Below are positions 24,226-33,559 of a stretch of 33,843 bases of DNA, piece after piece. Origin of the DNA: Saccoglossus kowalevskii (lineage: Eukaryota > Hemichordata > Enteropneusta > Harrimaniidae); NCBI RefSeq assembly GCF_000003605.2, contig NW_003151253.1, positions 1,082,598 to 1,116,440 of the forward strand, written 5' to 3'. A program made the position numbers and the translations under genes. The notes under the pieces are model-generated. The model made no database searches. It was not told where the DNA came from and saw only the letters and a list, made by a program, of their open reading frames with translations. Numbering within the stretch: the stretch's first letter is position 1; each line of letters starts with the position of its first letter.

Positions 24226-25419
24226 AGAAATAGTCCTATGCATAATTTTAATATGTTAATTGTTAGTTATTTCCTCCACTAATTTATCAACAAGAAATTA
24301 TAAAGAGTCACACATATGGCTGTAGTTAATAATATTTTAACAGTTCAACTAAACTTTGATAATATTTTCTAGTAAATTAAAGTCATATTTACACAAGAAT
24401 AGAATTTCACAATTTTCTATTCAAAATATTTGTCCCTACAAAAAATTCTACTTGGGGAGCAACTCAGAAAATAAAACATATTTTTGCATAACCACAGAGA
24501 CACTCTTTCTATGCCATTACGAACTTATCTAAACAGAAATGTTATTCATTAATAATTTAATTTTGATTTTTCACTAAGGGATGACCAGCAGCAACTCGTG
24601 GGGTTAAATATAAAATAGAATTTAGCTCAACAATAAGTGAAGTAGAAGACAATTTTCAGTTATTCTACTGTTACCCTTCCAGAGCTTATAATATGCTTGG
24701 GTGGTTCGATGAGAGAAATTTTGTTTTTGTATACACATTTCAATAATTTCTTTGTTAATTTAGAATAAAGTACTCATAATTTTTTTTGTGGAAGAATAAG
24801 TAAAAATTGTTTTCAGTGGACCAAAACTAATTATAGAAAAAATACATAAATATGTACAAAACATGAATATCTTGTCACACGCTCCATGGTAGCCAAGCAA
24901 CCAACAATAATCATGATGCATGAAGATACTATCATGGTAGCCAAGCAACCAACAACAATCATGATGCATGAAGATACGATCATGTTTCTAGAAATAAAAA
25001 CATAATAAACAGACAGGATGTAGCTTCTTTAGAGATACATACTAAAAAATGATAAGTTTATAGTTTTCAATGGCTGCACTCTCTGAAATTTGACTTCCAC
25101 TGTGGAACAAACAGCACAGTAAAGCCTCAAAACGAGAGATTGACTAAACATCAAGTCAAGTAAGTCAGATTTTTTCCCATTTTTACATTTACATTCCTTC
25201 CACAAAATTATACACACATTGCGTCCAGAGGGAATGATTTAGCACCCCCACCCCTCACCCTCTCAGCTTTCAATGTATCGTGAAACGATCAGATCAAGAA
25301 TTTGTCTCTCTTATCCTCATATTGCCAAGTAAACCCTAATTTCCTGAGGTACCGACCGATCTACAGAAAGATCAGGATGTTTCAGATAACAGTCCGTGGA
25401 ATGTGGATTGTCACTGTCT
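24226..25419 (-). other. Region 3' of the WDR37 stop, possible 3' UTR
   Basis: The sequence directly follows the WDR37 stop codon on the minus strand and contains no splice site or exon I can support. The first minus-strand polyadenylation-like hexamer I find is ATTAAA at 24556-24561. A two-copy 48-bp repeat lies at about 24885-24980. Confidence 0.35.
24885..24980. repeat. 48-bp tandem duplication, two copies
   Basis: The block 'atggtagccaagcaaccaac' followed by 'aatcatgatgcatgaagatac' occurs twice, starting at about 24886 and 24934, with two or three substitutions. It produces a short 16-residue repeat in a minus-strand open frame that has no other support. Confidence 0.9.
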
Positions 25420-25557
25420 TTAAGATTTGTCAATGGTACCAGTCGTCAATCCGTTAATCCTCCATCCCAGAACTTGTCGATCAAATCCACAGCTGAATAA
25501 ATTACAGTTACTTCCTTCATCTAGCCAGGTGGTACAACACACCATGCGACGATGGCC
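25420..25557 (-). CDS. WDR37: WDR37, terminal coding exon (WD repeat 7)
   Basis: Read on the minus strand from the acceptor (ttgctcttctAG) at 25558-25559, the exon encodes 45 residues and a TAA stop at 25420-25422. It starts with GHRRMVCC and ends the last WD blade with [12 protein letters not shown], matching the C-terminus of vertebrate WDR37. The final residues (about [10 protein letters not shown]) differ from vertebrates, as is common for this tail. The exon is in phase 0 with the preceding one. Confidence 0.95.
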   Translation of the reverse strand, partial: GHRRMVCCTTWLDEGSNCNLFSCGFDRQVLGWRINGLTTGTIDKS

Positions 25558-25621
25558 CTAGAAGAGCAAAGAGATGTGAAAACATTGTGCATAAATGAAA
25601 TGAATGAGAGAATATTTTTAT

Positions 25622-25642
25622 CCAGGAAAATATATTTCCTGG
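25622..25642. repeat. Short perfect palindrome in a WDR37 intron
   Basis: CCAGGAAA at 25622-25629 and TTTCCTGG at 25635-25642 are exact reverse complements around a 5-base centre. It lies about 65 bp upstream of the terminal-exon acceptor, in the direction of transcription. No function is assigned. Confidence 0.6.
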
Positions 25643-26720
25643 AATGGAAGCCAATTATGGCCCAGTGCTACAGTACAGTAGGCTGAATGGGAGTAACTCA
25701 GATCTATGCAAGAATAGACGAGAGCTCTCCACAAGACAAGTGATACACTGGGCATCAAAATAAGTCTCCATAAAGGATCTGAACTATATTAAAAAATGGA
25801 CCAAAGCTATGCACCAGACCAGTGATAAACTGGGCCAACAAAGGGGACAAGCTCTCCACTAAAACACTGGTCGAATTCATTGAAAAATATTTATCTAAAT
25901 AACATCATTTTTCTAAAACATAAAAATAGGTAAGATTAAAGCAAAATAAAAGCTGGTACGTTGTGTTGTTATTATGGTTTACATAAAGGTGCAAGTGTCT
26001 GATCAAAAAAAAAGCCAGTTGTATCCATTGTTTACTTTTCTGCCGAGTGGTACTTAACAAAACCCTTTCTCTTTTATAGATACATTAACAGCATGCATAA
26101 GTAATTACTAAAGTAAACAATAAAACCAATTCACATTATATTATATACCACATGCTACCCATTAAAAAGATATTATATTCTGTAATATCAATAAAATACC
26201 TCATTCAATTGTTTGCTTAGCTAAGTGTGTTGATCGCTTGTAAAATACATTTTATGGTTTTTATAAATTTCTACTCATATTTTAAACATATGTTAGAAAA
26301 AAAATCATAAAAAATCAATTCATCGTATCAGATGAATTTCAAATTGAGTAAACTGAGAGCAAGTAATACCACAAGTAATTGTCACTCCCTGTTTAATAAA
26401 TTCAACCTGAGATTAGACATACCTGCAGGAGTGCCATTAAGGCCCATGTACACTGGTCTCAATTTAATACCAATCATCTGTGCTGTGTGTACTGCACTTT
26501 GGATTTGTTTGTTTTCAATTCAATTCAATTCAAAATCCTAAAAGTTCATTTAATTCAAATTTACTCTGGAAAACCACCAGAAATTTTGACTGCTACAATA
26601 TTTCACAATGATCAAATGTAAACAAAACAATCAACACTGCATATTCCGCCACATAGCAACCGAAAATCCATAACAATTATCAGGTTTGAATAAAAGTGAT
26701 TCGGACAACAAATAACTCAC

Positions 26721-26835
26721 CTGTCGACTGCTTCTTGGTAATCTCGCCAGCCTGACGCCATTTAAATCAAATAATCGTATTTGTCTGTTGTCGTGGGGTA
26801 TAGCGATGACGTTATACTGCGGCGACACCGATAAT
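26721..26835 (-). CDS. WDR37: WDR37, exon with WD repeat 6
   Basis: The acceptor AG is at 26836-26837 and the donor GTGAGT at 26715-26720. One base completes the Arg codon split with the previous exon, then 38 codons follow and the exon ends in phase 0. The encoded run [17 protein letters not shown] and [11 protein letters not shown] is nearly the same as vertebrate WDR37, one of the most conserved stretches of the protein. Confidence 0.96.
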
Positions 26836-27271
26836 CTACAACAAATAATAAATTTAAGAAATATATGAAGTTATTAGTCGTAAATCAGAGCGAAAAGTGT
26901 AATGAGCTTTAGAATGCAACAGATGTCCCGTAAATCAGAAAAGATAAATATATAGTTTCCAAGCATGCATACTACTGTATTTAGACTATTAGAAGCACAA
27001 CTTTTCACCCCATATCGCTGTACTGTAAATGACTTTTTTTAGCTAAAATTAATTTTCACTGAAAAGACTTTTTTCGGTGTTTTCATAGTTTATTTTCACA
27101 GATTATTGATGAGTTAAATGTAAATGTAAGAAAAAAAAGGTATATTCACTTGATCTTATTTTTAGTGTATCATTCCTTCAGCGAAAAGAGTGCTAGTATT
27201 ACAATAACAATGTCATGAGCAACAATCAATTAACTTTACAAACAAGTGATATCACGTTATAAATTGCTCAC

Positions 27272-27406
27272 CTATTGACAGCGGAATCAACTCGGATAGT
27301 TGTGATTGGGGTTCTCATATTCTTCAAATCCCACACTTTAACAGTTCGATCATCAGAGCCACTCACAACATTATCGCCTGATGCAAAACAGGCTGATGTA
27401 ACCGCT
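27272..27406 (-). CDS. WDR37: WDR37, exon with WD repeat 5
   Basis: The acceptor AG is at 27407-27408 (after tttgtttgt) and the donor GTGAGC at 27266-27271. It enters in phase 2 and leaves in phase 2. The encoded blade includes [19 protein letters not shown], with the Asp and the Trp-Asp pair typical of WD repeats, followed by [11 protein letters not shown]. It matches WDR37 residue by residue over most of its length. Confidence 0.96.
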
Positions 27407-27639
27407 CTACAAACAAACAAACAAATTACTCAGAATGAATATCCCAAAAACTAAAGAATTTCTCCATGGTGTGCAGAACGATTTCCAGATACAAAAAGTT
27501 TTTTTAAAAAATGTCAAAGTGTCAAAGTTAACCAAAAAATCACAGAAAAATACGTTAAAATGTGCAAAATGTAACATCAAAATGTTGGCAGGAAAATTTA
27601 AGATGTTCAAAATAAGAATCTGATCTATGTTATACTTAC

Positions 27640-27781
27640 TCACTGTGACCTTGGAATACATTTACTGAATGAATGTTTGGATCTCGGAAGTCCCAGAGTC
27701 TAAATGTTGTATCTGTTGATGACGTCACCACTAGTTTCTGTGTAGGATGTGTACAGCAATGTGTTAATTCTTGATCATGCC
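27640..27781 (-). CDS. WDR37: WDR37, exon with WD repeat 4
   Basis: The acceptor AG is at 27782-27783 and the donor GTAAGT at 27634-27639. The encoded blade is [15 protein letters not shown], then [18 protein letters not shown], then [12 protein letters not shown], where the next blade starts. The structural His, Asp and WD residues are all in place. Entry phase 1 and exit phase 2 agree with the neighbouring exons. On the 5' side it borders the intron that holds the 30-bp array. Confidence 0.96.
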
Positions 27782-27868
27782 CTGAAATCAAACAAGAAAA
27801 TAAATCAATGTGAATAACAAAAATAAATTTGCTTTATTAGAAGTGTTTGTGTATGTTAACATTTTGCT

Positions 27869-28791
27869 ACCACTAGAGGACATGGCAGAGCACTGCATAC
27901 CACTAGAGGGCACTGTGTACCACTAGAGGGCACTAAAGAGCACTACGTACCACTAGAGGGCACTACAGAGCACTGTGTACCACTAGAGGGCACTAGAGAG
28001 CACTACGTACCACTAGGGGGCACTACAGAGCACTGTGTACCACTAGAGGGCACTACAGAGCACTGTGTACCACTAGAGGGCACTAGAGAGCACTGTGTAC
28101 CACTAGAGAGCACTACAGAGCACTGTGTACCACTAGAGGGCACTACAGAGCACTGTGTACCACTAGAGGGCACTAGAGAGCACTGTGTACCACTAGAGAG
28201 CACTACAGAGCACTGTGTACCACTATAGGGCACTAGAGGGCACTACGTACCACTAGGGGGCACTACAGAGCACTGTGTACCACTAGAGGCACTACAGAGC
28301 ACTGTGTACCACTAGAGGCACTAGAGAGCACTGTGTACCACTAGAGAGCACTACAGAGCACTGTGTACCACTAGAGGGCACTACAGAGCACTGCGTACCA
28401 ATAGAGGGTAGTAGAGGACACTACAGAGCACTGTGTACCACTAGAGGGCACTAAAGAGCACTATGTACCACTAGAGGGTACGAGAGGGCACTACAGAGCA
28501 CTGTGTACCACTAGAGGGTACAACAGAGCACTGTGTACCACTAGAGGGCACAACAGAGCACTACGTACCACTAGAGGGCACTACAGAGCACTGTGTACCA
28601 CTAGAGGGCACTAGAGAGCACTGTGTACCACTAGAGGGCACTACAGAGCATAGTGTACCACTAGAGGGCACTACAGAGCACTGTACGTGTACCACTAGAG
28701 GGCACTACAGAGCACTATGTACCACTAGAGGGCACCACAGAGCACTGTGTACCACTAGAGGGCACAACAGAGCACTGTGTACCACTAGAGG
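27869..28791. repeat. 30-bp tandem array of CTCF-like cores in a WDR37 intron
   Basis: About 30 units of 'accactagagggcactacag' plus 'agcactgtgt' fill the intron between the exons at 27640-27781 and 28877-29056. By hand count about 18 units contain the exact core CCACTAGAGGGC and two more CCACTAGGGGGC, all on the plus strand. Those followed by AC fit the CTCF consensus CCASYAGRKGGCRS in full. Other units have lost it (agagag, atagggc, agaggca, agagggta). A second, shorter periodicity is visible as 'gagcact' within each unit. Unlike a CRISPR array, there are no unique spacers. Confidence 0.95.
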
Positions 28792-28876
28792 TTAAAGATC
28801 AAAGTGACTAAATAATAAAACAGAGCATGAGTACTGTGTATAAGCAGCTTGGTTGCCATGACATTCATTTACATAC

Positions 28877-29056
28877 CTGTTAATGACTGTATAAGTTCAC
28901 ATGTTTCTACATCATACAGATTGGCTGTCCTATCCCATGATGCAGTCACAATCTGCCGTCCATCTGGCATCCAATCAGCAGATATTATGACACCGCTATG
29001 GCCTTCTAGTACGCACTGTGGTGTCCTTATATATGTCATATTATCATTCTCTGCTC
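28877..29056 (-). CDS. WDR37: WDR37, exon with WD repeat 3
   Basis: The acceptor AG is at 29057-29058 (after tttaatttttc) and the donor GTATGT at 28871-28876. It encodes the end of the acidic insert (GAENDNMTYIRTP), then a full blade: LEGHSGVIISADW, RQIVTASWDRTANLYDVE and SLTG. SWDRTANLYDVET is a signature stretch of vertebrate WDR37. Both phases are 1. The intron following it on the minus strand (lower coordinates) carries the 30-bp array. Confidence 0.96.
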
Positions 29057-30669
29057 CTGAAAAATTAAAATAAAGAACACAAATATTATCTATATCTGAA
29101 ACTAGCAACTGTAAAGTGATCTATTTCCTCCACTGTTTGAGATGCATTCTGGGAAAGCAATATGACTAACTACAGAAGGAATTGACATTGTTAACAGTGT
29201 GTGAAATTGAAAAATAAATATGACTGCTGCGAAATTGGCTGACAAACAAAATATGGCTGCCTTTATAAAGGTTACCATGACAACACAATACAGTATATCT
29301 GAAGAGGCTCAGCTACTTCTATACAATTGTTTTGAGTAATATAAATAAATTATAGAAAAAAAATCCAAAATTACATTATTTAATAAATTTTCGAAAATAT
29401 TAAAGCATGGTGACTAATTTGCATATCAATAGTGGTTATTTTGCACACATCCAAATTATTTGAATTTGCATACATGCATTAGCTATTTTGTGTATAAAAA
29501 GTAGATAACTTGTGTATAAATAGTGGCTAATTTGAACATGAATAGTGGCTAATTTGAACATTAATATATTCTTCTGACATAGGAAGTTTTTACAAATGTA
29601 ATTGTAAAGTTGCTTTTTTGTAATTTCATATATTTACCATTTTTACCTTTTCTGGGAGAAAGTTTTTAATATGAAATTATAAGCGTTTCAACTTCCATTG
29701 TTTATTGGAGAACACTGTAAAGATTATCATGAATGATTTACTAGTGGTACGCCATATTTGTTAGAAGTTCACATTAACAAAATTTTGTTTTTATTGTACA
29801 CCAGATCCTTAGATTATGACTTTCACCATAAAAGCATACATCAGTGTTTTCTATAAGAGCACACCATTATCTGCTGACACTTTCTCCCATTCAATTTACC
29901 TATCCATAGAGGTTCCAGTAGGAGATGTGTAACACCAAATTCGAAAAATACATGTAGGTCCCCTCTCAGTGACCTTCCAATAACCCTTGTAACCAGTGAC
30001 AATGAGTCTCCCTAAAGTCACAATAGAAGCACTCGAAGCAGACAACGTTATATCACGGGTTCGGGTTATGGCGAGGACAGCTTCATCGATATTTACCAGT
30101 GCAAGGGAGGTGTATGACCAAACACACATGAAATAGTTTTTTTTACAAAAAAATGAATTAACACCAACAAAAATTTATACTGGCTAACAATTTACAGAAT
30201 GAATATTAGCTGGCCTAAGGCAGCAATAAGTACACAATAGTCTACTTAGTTAATTCAAAATAGAAAATACTAAGTGCTCAATCTAATTTCTCCTATCAGT
30301 AACAGCAATCCAATCAAAATTAACAACTTACCACTAAGTCAGTAAGTATAAAATTTAACACTCGCCCTTTAACAAATAGGCCAAACATTAGAACAGTTAA
30401 AGGGGTCTACGTGAGATGTTTAGTTTCTGTTTACAACATATCAATATACTGATTAAGATTACTCTATAATTCTATATATTCATTGGTCTCCATAAAAGGC
30501 AAGGATTGGTCTAAATCTATAAATTCAAATTTTTAACAGGGTAGGATATGGGAATTTAAATTTACATTAATGTACAGACCTTTGGTAAATACCCCTGGGT
30601 GAATATCTGGACAAAATATCTGACAATGTTTTATGGGTTTGTGTTTGATCAGAGATTGTATTCCTTTAT
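29057..30669. other. WDR37 intron, first part; contains a CpG-richer island
   Basis: Mostly AT-rich intron. GTTACCATGACAAC at 29271-29284 fits the X-box consensus. At about 29896-30129 the composition changes to clearly higher G+C with seven or so CpGs, and a 77-codon open frame runs on the minus strand. No match to WDR37 or another family was recognised. It may be a fragment of a dispersed repeat. Confidence 0.5.
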
Positions 30670-31775
30670 CATCAATTTCAATAAAATAAAAAACAGTACA
30701 AACAAAATTTCTCATAATCAGTCAGTCAGCATTATATTGCCATCACTAGAGGGCACTGTCCTCTTCTGTCATCAATTTCAATGAAAGACCAATACAAACA
30801 AGATTCCTCATAATTAGTAAGTCAGCACTGTATTACCACTAGAGGGCATAGAATATCAATAGAGGGCGCTGTCCTCTTCTGTCATCAATGAAAGACCAAT
30901 AAGATTGCTCCTAATCAGTAAGTCAGCACTGTATTACCACTAGAGGGCATAGAATATCAATAGAGGGCACTGTCCTCTTTCATCATCAATTTCAATAAAA
31001 GACCAGTACAAACTAGATTCCTCATAATCAGTAAGTCAGAACTTTATTACCACTAGAGGGCATAGAATATCAATAGAGGGCGCTGTCCTCTTCTGTCATC
31101 AATTTCAATGAAAGACCAATAAGATTGCTCCTAATCAGTAAGTCAGTACTGTATTACCACTAGAGGGCATAGAATATCAATAGAGGGCACTGTCCTCTTT
31201 CATCATCAATTTCAATAAAAGACCAGTACAAACTAGATTCCTCATAATCAGTAAGTCAGAACTTTATTACCACTAGAGGGCATAGAATATCAACAGAAGG
31301 TGTTGTCCTCTTCCACAGTCCCTCTATCACTCTTCCATCACTAATTTCAATGAAAGACCAGTACATACAAAATTTCTCATAATCAGTCCGTCAGCACTAT
31401 ATTACCACTAGAGGGCACATAATATCAATAGAGGGCACTGTTCTCTTCTGTCATCAATTTCAAGGAAAGACCAGTACAAACAAGATTGCTCATAATCAGT
31501 AAGTCAGCACTGTATGACCACTAGAGGGCATAGAATATCAACAGAAGGTGTTGTCCTCTTCCATCACTAATTTCAATGAAAGACCAGTACATACAAAATT
31601 TCTCATAATCAGTCCGTCAGCACTATATTACCACTAGAGGGCAGAGAATATCAATAGAGGGCGCTGTTCTCTTCTGTCATCAATTTCAAGGAAAGACCAG
31701 TACAAACAAGATTGCTCATAATTAGTAAGTCAGCACTGTATGACCACTAGAGGGCGGAGAATATCAACAGAAGCC
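30670..31775. repeat. About 113-bp tandem array with the same CTCF-like core
   Basis: About ten units of 101-135 bp, most of them 113 bp, lie in the intron between exons 28877-29056 and 32087-32147. A unit reads roughly 'accactagagggcatagaat', 'atcaatagagggcgctgtcc', then 'catcaatttcaatgaaagac' and 'ataatcagtaagtcagcac'. CCACTAGAGGGC starts near 30836, 30937, 31050, 31157, 31270, 31405, 31518, 31631 and 31744, always on the plus strand. A 220-bp dimer is duplicated nearly unchanged (about 30921-31070 and 31141-31290), which shows recent higher-order amplification. Confidence 0.93.
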
Positions 31776-32086
31776 ACTTCAGAACTTCTCTTTTAGTCTT
31801 CTAAATTAAGTTTTTGTATGCATGTTATTAAAAACTAAATAAAAATGCACGAATACTGAAAATTACAATCTGAACTCTGACCTATAACCTTTAACCTCCC
31901 CCACAACCATGCTATATTTATCATTTATAAAATAAAATCAAGGTTTCAACTGGACTTTGACTGACAAACAATTATATTCAGGTCTATTTGTGTAAGGCGA
32001 CAAAGTCGAGGATGGCAACCAATAATTAATAATAATAATTTTAAAAATCTTGTTTCAAAAACTAAGTTGTCAAATAAAACACTAAC
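31776..32086. other. WDR37 intron between the 113-bp array and the next exon
   Basis: Unique AT-rich intron sequence. Nothing further is seen in it. Confidence 0.6.
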
Positions 32087-32147
32087 CTGTTCCATCAACA
32101 TCTTCTTTATCAGAAGTGTCCAAGTCATCATCTCCTGACGACGGTCG
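32087..32147 (-). CDS. WDR37: WDR37, small acidic-insert exon
   Basis: The acceptor AG is at 32148-32149 and the donor GTTAGT at 32081-32086. The 61-bp exon encodes RPSSGDDDLDTSDKEDVDGT plus one base. It corresponds to the acidic loop between the second and third WD blades of WDR37 (vertebrates have a similar Ser-Gly-Glu-Asp and Ser-Asp-Lys-Asp rich stretch). Phase 0 in and phase 1 out fit both neighbours. The residues are less conserved than the blades, so the placement rests on phase, splice sites and composition. Confidence 0.88.
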
Positions 32148-32627
32148 CTATGGTAGAAATCAACAATGACATTTGTAAGTAAAATCTACAACAATTCACT
32201 CATGTGTTACTTGTTGTTATGCTATACACTAGCATGTTTCACATACTATTGACCTCCCACCAACAATAGATTAAAATTTGTAGTAACTTTGTACTGCCCA
32301 ATCAAAAGCCCTCAGCAGACACACCTGAAAAAATTTGTCGACAGTATTTTGAATATGGCATTTCACATTAAATGTTCTTTTTTATGAATGTAAGAGAATG
32401 GCATCATTGGAAACACACCGAAGAGTAGTGTAGCGACAGAGATTATTTAACACATAAAATATGATCTGGGGTAACCACACATTGACGACGCCCACTAAAC
32501 AACACATAAATAATATATACCATTTGAACAAAACCCATTAGATCTTGAGATACTATGTGCAAGTAACAGGACAACAAAGTTCCTAGAATATTTGCGACAA
32601 CCATCAATTACCAGCATCCGTACTTAC

Positions 32628-32698
32628 ATGGTCTTCAGGAACAGACTGAGGAATATTTACGAATGATCTCCAGACATGCGCTTCATGATCACCAGATG
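32628..32698 (-). CDS. WDR37: WDR37, exon ending WD repeat 2 (most 5' exon in the window)
   Basis: The acceptor AG is at 32699-32700 and the donor GTAAGT at 32622-32627. The 71-bp exon encodes (A)SGDHEAHVWRSFVNIPQ and onwards, matching the SGDQTAHIW stretch of vertebrate WDR37. Two bases complete an Ala codon begun upstream, so more exons lie beyond the window: by comparison with the 494-residue human protein, about 210 residues including the N-terminal coiled region and first blade. The seven exons together give 279 residues without a break. WDR37 is known to bind PACS1 and PACS2; nothing in the sequence addresses that here. Confidence 0.94.
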
Positions 32699-32700
32699 CT

Positions 32701-33007
32701 GTGATATAATAATAAAAATTATTATTATTATTATTTAACATACATTATTATAGCACCGAAAATATTTGGATTTGCCATTCCGTAAAAAGCTGTATCAGCA
32801 CACGTTCCAAAACTTATCAGCACCCATTCAAGCATTCAGATTTTCCAAATATGGAGTAAACTACGTCATTTACGTGTTACAAATCATTAACGTCAAGTTC
32901 AAACACTCTTCTCTGTTAACATTTGATACAGAAGCGTTATAGCATACAATGAAAATAGAATCCTGTGACTGAGCCCAAACATTTTCACAGTGCAAAACGC
33001 AATTATA
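32701..33007. other. WDR37 intron up to the transposon insertion
   Basis: A short run of ATT triplets at about 32706-32735 is followed by unique sequence. No exon was seen. The TA at 33006-33007 is the likely target dinucleotide of the transposon that follows. Confidence 0.6.
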
Positions 33008-33177
33008 CAGTAAAACCTGTCAAAACCGACCATGACTGGGACCGGGATCTATGGTCGGTTTTCAGAGGGAGTCGGTTTATTCAGGGTGGGCGTAACTTCG
33101 ATTAAAACAACAATTACATGTGCTGTAAACATGGGACAAATGAAAGACACCGGAGTTTGCCTCCGGTGATTATGAGT

Positions 33178-33255
33178 GTAGGAAAAAAAAACCCTAGGAA
33201 AAAAAACCCTAGGAAAAAAACCCCTTAGGAAAAAAACCCCATAGTGAAAAAAAAC
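33178..33255. repeat. Short A-rich tandem repeat inside the transposon
   Basis: Four to five units of about 16 bp of the type 'ccctaggaaaaaaaa' follow one another, with variation in the number of A and C residues. Confidence 0.85.
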
Positions 33256-33559
33256 ACTTTTATTTATTTAAATGTATTTACATTTATTGTATTGTTTCAA
33301 TAAAATAATTTACCAAACAAGACAAGAATATTATGGTATGTACATGAAATCAATAAACATTAAAATAACTGTTGGAACAGACCGGGTAAGTATCGTGTAT
33401 CGTAACTGAAGGCGTCCATTTTGAATGAAATTACAACGTAAGTTCACGTGAGCTACCTGTAATTATCATAATTTATGCAGACAGTCGATTTTGCTGTTAA
33501 GTCAATGAATCAAATTACGATGTAAAAAAATCATCAAGTTTTGACTGCTTTAAAGAACA

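Noticed and set aside
24760..24969. 69-codon minus-strand frame with a 16-residue repeat
   Set aside because: It results from a two-copy 48-bp duplication and has no other sign of coding.
28003..28233. Minus-strand open frame with Ser-Ser-Gly-Thr-Gln-Cys repeats
   Set aside because: It is a translation of the 30-bp intronic array and lies inside an intron of WDR37.
27869..28791. CRISPR array
   Set aside because: The units are contiguous without unique spacers, and the genome is eukaryotic with spliced genes. The same applies to the 41-bp, 48-bp and 53-bp arrays.
29896..30129. 77-codon minus-strand frame as an extra WDR37 exon
   Set aside because: The flanking exons join in phase without it, it does not resemble WDR37, and no acceptor lies at its 5' side. 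It is kept only as a compositional anomaly.
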